Made by a program: the position numbers and the translations under genes. From assembly GCA_015067125.1 (NCBI GenBank), contig SVNB01000035.1:1-15003 (forward strand): a stretch of 15,003 bases of DNA, written 5' to 3'. The notes beneath the pieces are model-generated. The model was not told the DNA's origin and searched no databases. It worked only from the letters and a program-made list of their open reading frames with translations. The stretch's first letter is position 1, and each line of letters starts with the position of its first letter. Origin of the DNA: Oscillospiraceae bacterium. Lineage in GTDB: Bacteria; Bacillota; Clostridia; Oscillospirales; Ruminococcaceae. Shown piece by piece: positions 13,872-15,003 of the stretch.

Positions 13872-14411
13872 TTATGATATTTGAATAGTTTTAAGTTGTT
13901 TTTTAAGTCCTTCGAATTTGGCTTTTACGGAAGCGTCGAGCATTTCGTTGCCGACGTAAAGAACCATTCCGCCGATTATCGAAGGATCCACGGAGGTTTT
14001 GAGCACGATGGTCTTGCCGTATTTTTCGCCGAGTTCCCTTTTTACCTGTTCGGTCTGTTCTTCGGTCATTTCTATGGCTGTAACGGCCTCTGCCTCCAGA
14101 ATATTTTTCTTTTCTTTATATCCGCGTTCAAAATCAAGGAACATTTCCTCAACTTCTTCCATGCGGTTTCTGTCGATAAGAGTCATAAAGAAGCTTATCA
14201 GATAGGTGTTTCCGCCTTCCATAACTTTGGAAACGGTTGCTTTAAGCTCTTCGGAAGAAAGAATTTTTTCGGTTACAAGGCGTTTAAACTGTTTATCTGC
14301 CTTCATCTGGTCATAAAAAAGTTTAAACTGTTCGTAAACCTCTTCTTCGCATTTTTCTTCAAATGCAATATCCAAAAGTGCTTCTGCATATCTTCTTACC
14401 GCAAGGCTCAT
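13872..14411 (-). CDS. atpH: F1Fo ATP synthase subunit delta (OSCP)
   Basis: Peripheral-stalk subunit that joins the b subunits to the top of the alpha-beta ring. 179 residues, normal for the family. The N-terminal helical bundle starts with the typical RRYAEALLDIAFE, contains ISFFMTLIDRNRMEEVEEMFLDFERGY (about 72-98), and ends in the conserved C-terminal DPSIIGGMVLYVGNEMLDASVKAKFEGLKKQL. The ATG at 14411 has AAGGAGG upstream, embedded in the last codons of atpF; the two genes are four bases apart, suggesting translational coupling. Confidence 0.96.
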   Translation of the reverse strand: MSLAVRRYAEALLDIAFEEKCEEEVYEQFKLFYDQMKADKQFKRLVTEKILSSEELKATVSKVMEGGNTYLISFFMTLIDRNRMEEVEEMFLDFERGYKEKKNILEAEAVTAIEMTEEQTEQVKRELGEKYGKTIVLKTSVDPSIIGGMVLYVGNEMLDASVKAKFEGLKKQLKTIQIS

Positions 14412-14415
14412 AAGC

Positions 14416-14922
14416 TTATACCTCCTTGATCATGGAGATGGATTCGCTGATAAGCTGGGCATGGTCCTCTTTGGTAAAGGATTTTCCCGAAATTTTTTCT
14501 GCGGCGTCGATGGTCATATCGACGATGGAATCACGCAGTTCTTTTTCTGCCTGCGTGCGTTCTCTGTCAATCTCTTTTCTGGCGTTGGTTATGATGGTTT
14601 CTGCCTGTTCGCGGGCTTCCGCAACTATTTTTTCCTTCATCAGTTCGCCGTCTTCGGTGGCGGAATGAATGATGGCTGCTTTTTCATCATGCGCGCCTTT
14701 CATAATTTCCGCATACTCGTTTTCAAGTTTTTCTGCGTTTTCTTTTGCCTCTGTTGCGGCGGCAAGGTCTTTTTCAATAACTTCCTGCCGTTTTTCCAGC
14801 ATGGCTTTGATTTTATCCGCAAAGAAAACTTTTACTACAACGAAGAACGCAAGAAACGTAGCGCCCTGAATAATAACCTGCCTGATAAGACTGGCATCGA
14901 TTTTTATAAGCCAGCTTTCCAT
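14416..14922 (-). CDS. atpF: F1Fo ATP synthase subunit b
   Basis: Membrane-anchored peripheral stalk (stator). 168 residues. One transmembrane helix (about 16-34, rich in Phe/Val) is followed by the family motif ADKIKAMLEKRQEVIEKDLAAATEAKENAEKLE in pieces: a long charged coiled coil to about residue 145, and a short C-terminal segment that binds delta. The ATG at 14922 has only a weak ribosome site (GGAAAG, about 12 bases upstream), 39 bases after the atpE stop. Only one b-type gene is present here, so the stalk is presumably a homodimer. Confidence 0.95.
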   Translation of the reverse strand: MESWLIKIDASLIRQVIIQGATFLAFFVVVKVFFADKIKAMLEKRQEVIEKDLAAATEAKENAEKLENEYAEIMKGAHDEKAAIIHSATEDGELMKEKIVAEAREQAETIITNARKEIDRERTQAEKELRDSIVDMTIDAAEKISGKSFTKEDHAQLISESISMIKEV

Positions 14923-14961
14923 ATTGTTACCAATCTTTCCGTAGTATTTTTGATTTTAAAA

Positions 14962-15003
14962 TCAGAAGGGTTTTACGAAGATGAGGAGGAGCGCTACAAC
15001 AAG
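14962..15003 (-). CDS. atpE: F1Fo ATP synthase subunit c, C-terminal end (cut by window edge)
   Basis: The last 13 codons and a TGA stop (14962-14964) read LVVALLLIFVKPF on the minus strand, the hydrophobic end of the second helix of the proteolipid ring subunit. Too short for family search alone, but the ending is typical and its place before atpF fits the operon. The ion-binding residues lie outside the window, so H+ versus Na+ specificity cannot be judged. Confidence 0.88.
   Translation of the reverse strand, partial: LVVALLLIFVKPF

Noticed and set aside
14951..14962. Perfect palindrome GATTTTAAAATC between atpE and atpF
   Set aside because: Short, AT-rich and inside an operon; a 12-bp palindrome of this composition is likely chance, and it is too weak to be a terminator.
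1..15003. CRISPR arrays, transposases, integrases, tRNA or rRNA genes
   Set aside because: No spaced direct-repeat series, no mobile-element protein and no cloverleaf or rRNA-like sequence was seen on either strand.

Overview
The window looks like a chromosomal segment of an anaerobic Bacillota (Clostridia-type) genome. Supporting signs are a T-box leader in front of valS, strong GGAGG-type ribosome binding sites, consensus sigma-A promoters with 17-bp spacers, hairpin/poly-U terminators, PrsA-like parvulin foldases and a lipoprotein of the Cthe_2159 beta-helix type. Nearly everything is on the minus strand, so the biological reading order runs from the right edge to the left.

Right to left: the F1Fo ATP synthase operon enters at the right edge with the last 13 codons of the c subunit (atpE), followed by atpF (b), atpH (delta), atpA (alpha), atpG (gamma), atpC (epsilon) and atpD (beta), and ends at an intrinsic terminator (9511-9539). 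Epsilon lies before beta, the reverse of the usual ...AGDC order, and beta starts with GTG. Next is a 669-residue lipoprotein with a repeated Asn-Gly-Gly beta-helix (7386-9395). Two paralogous surface-anchored peptidyl-prolyl isomerases follow (5896-7266, membrane-anchored; 4261-5817, lipoprotein); each carries an intact C-terminal parvulin domain and what looks like a degenerate second one. A two-gene operon then encodes an SLC13/ArsB-type ion transporter and a flavodoxin-like protein (4120 to 2500).

Between two strong hairpins (1924-1947 and 2463-2499) sits a small AT-rich cassette: a 71-residue XRE-family repressor on the minus strand and, divergent from it, a 62-residue predicted lipoprotein on the plus strand. 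Two similar operator-like palindromes lie between them, one inside the spacer of the lipoprotein promoter. Codon choice in the cassette differs sharply from the neighbours: the repressor uses TTA, CTA and TCA seven times in 71 codons, whereas atpA uses none in 503. I infer recent acquisition. It is the best candidate here for an undescribed small regulatory unit, though its function is unknown.

The left end holds a GNAT acetyltransferase on the plus strand and, divergent from it, valS (valyl-tRNA synthetase, cut by the window edge). Their 494-bp intergenic region is filled by a complete T-box riboswitch with its own consensus promoter, an inverted repeat, and the acetyltransferase promoter. 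No RNA genes, CRISPR arrays, transposases or origins were seen.
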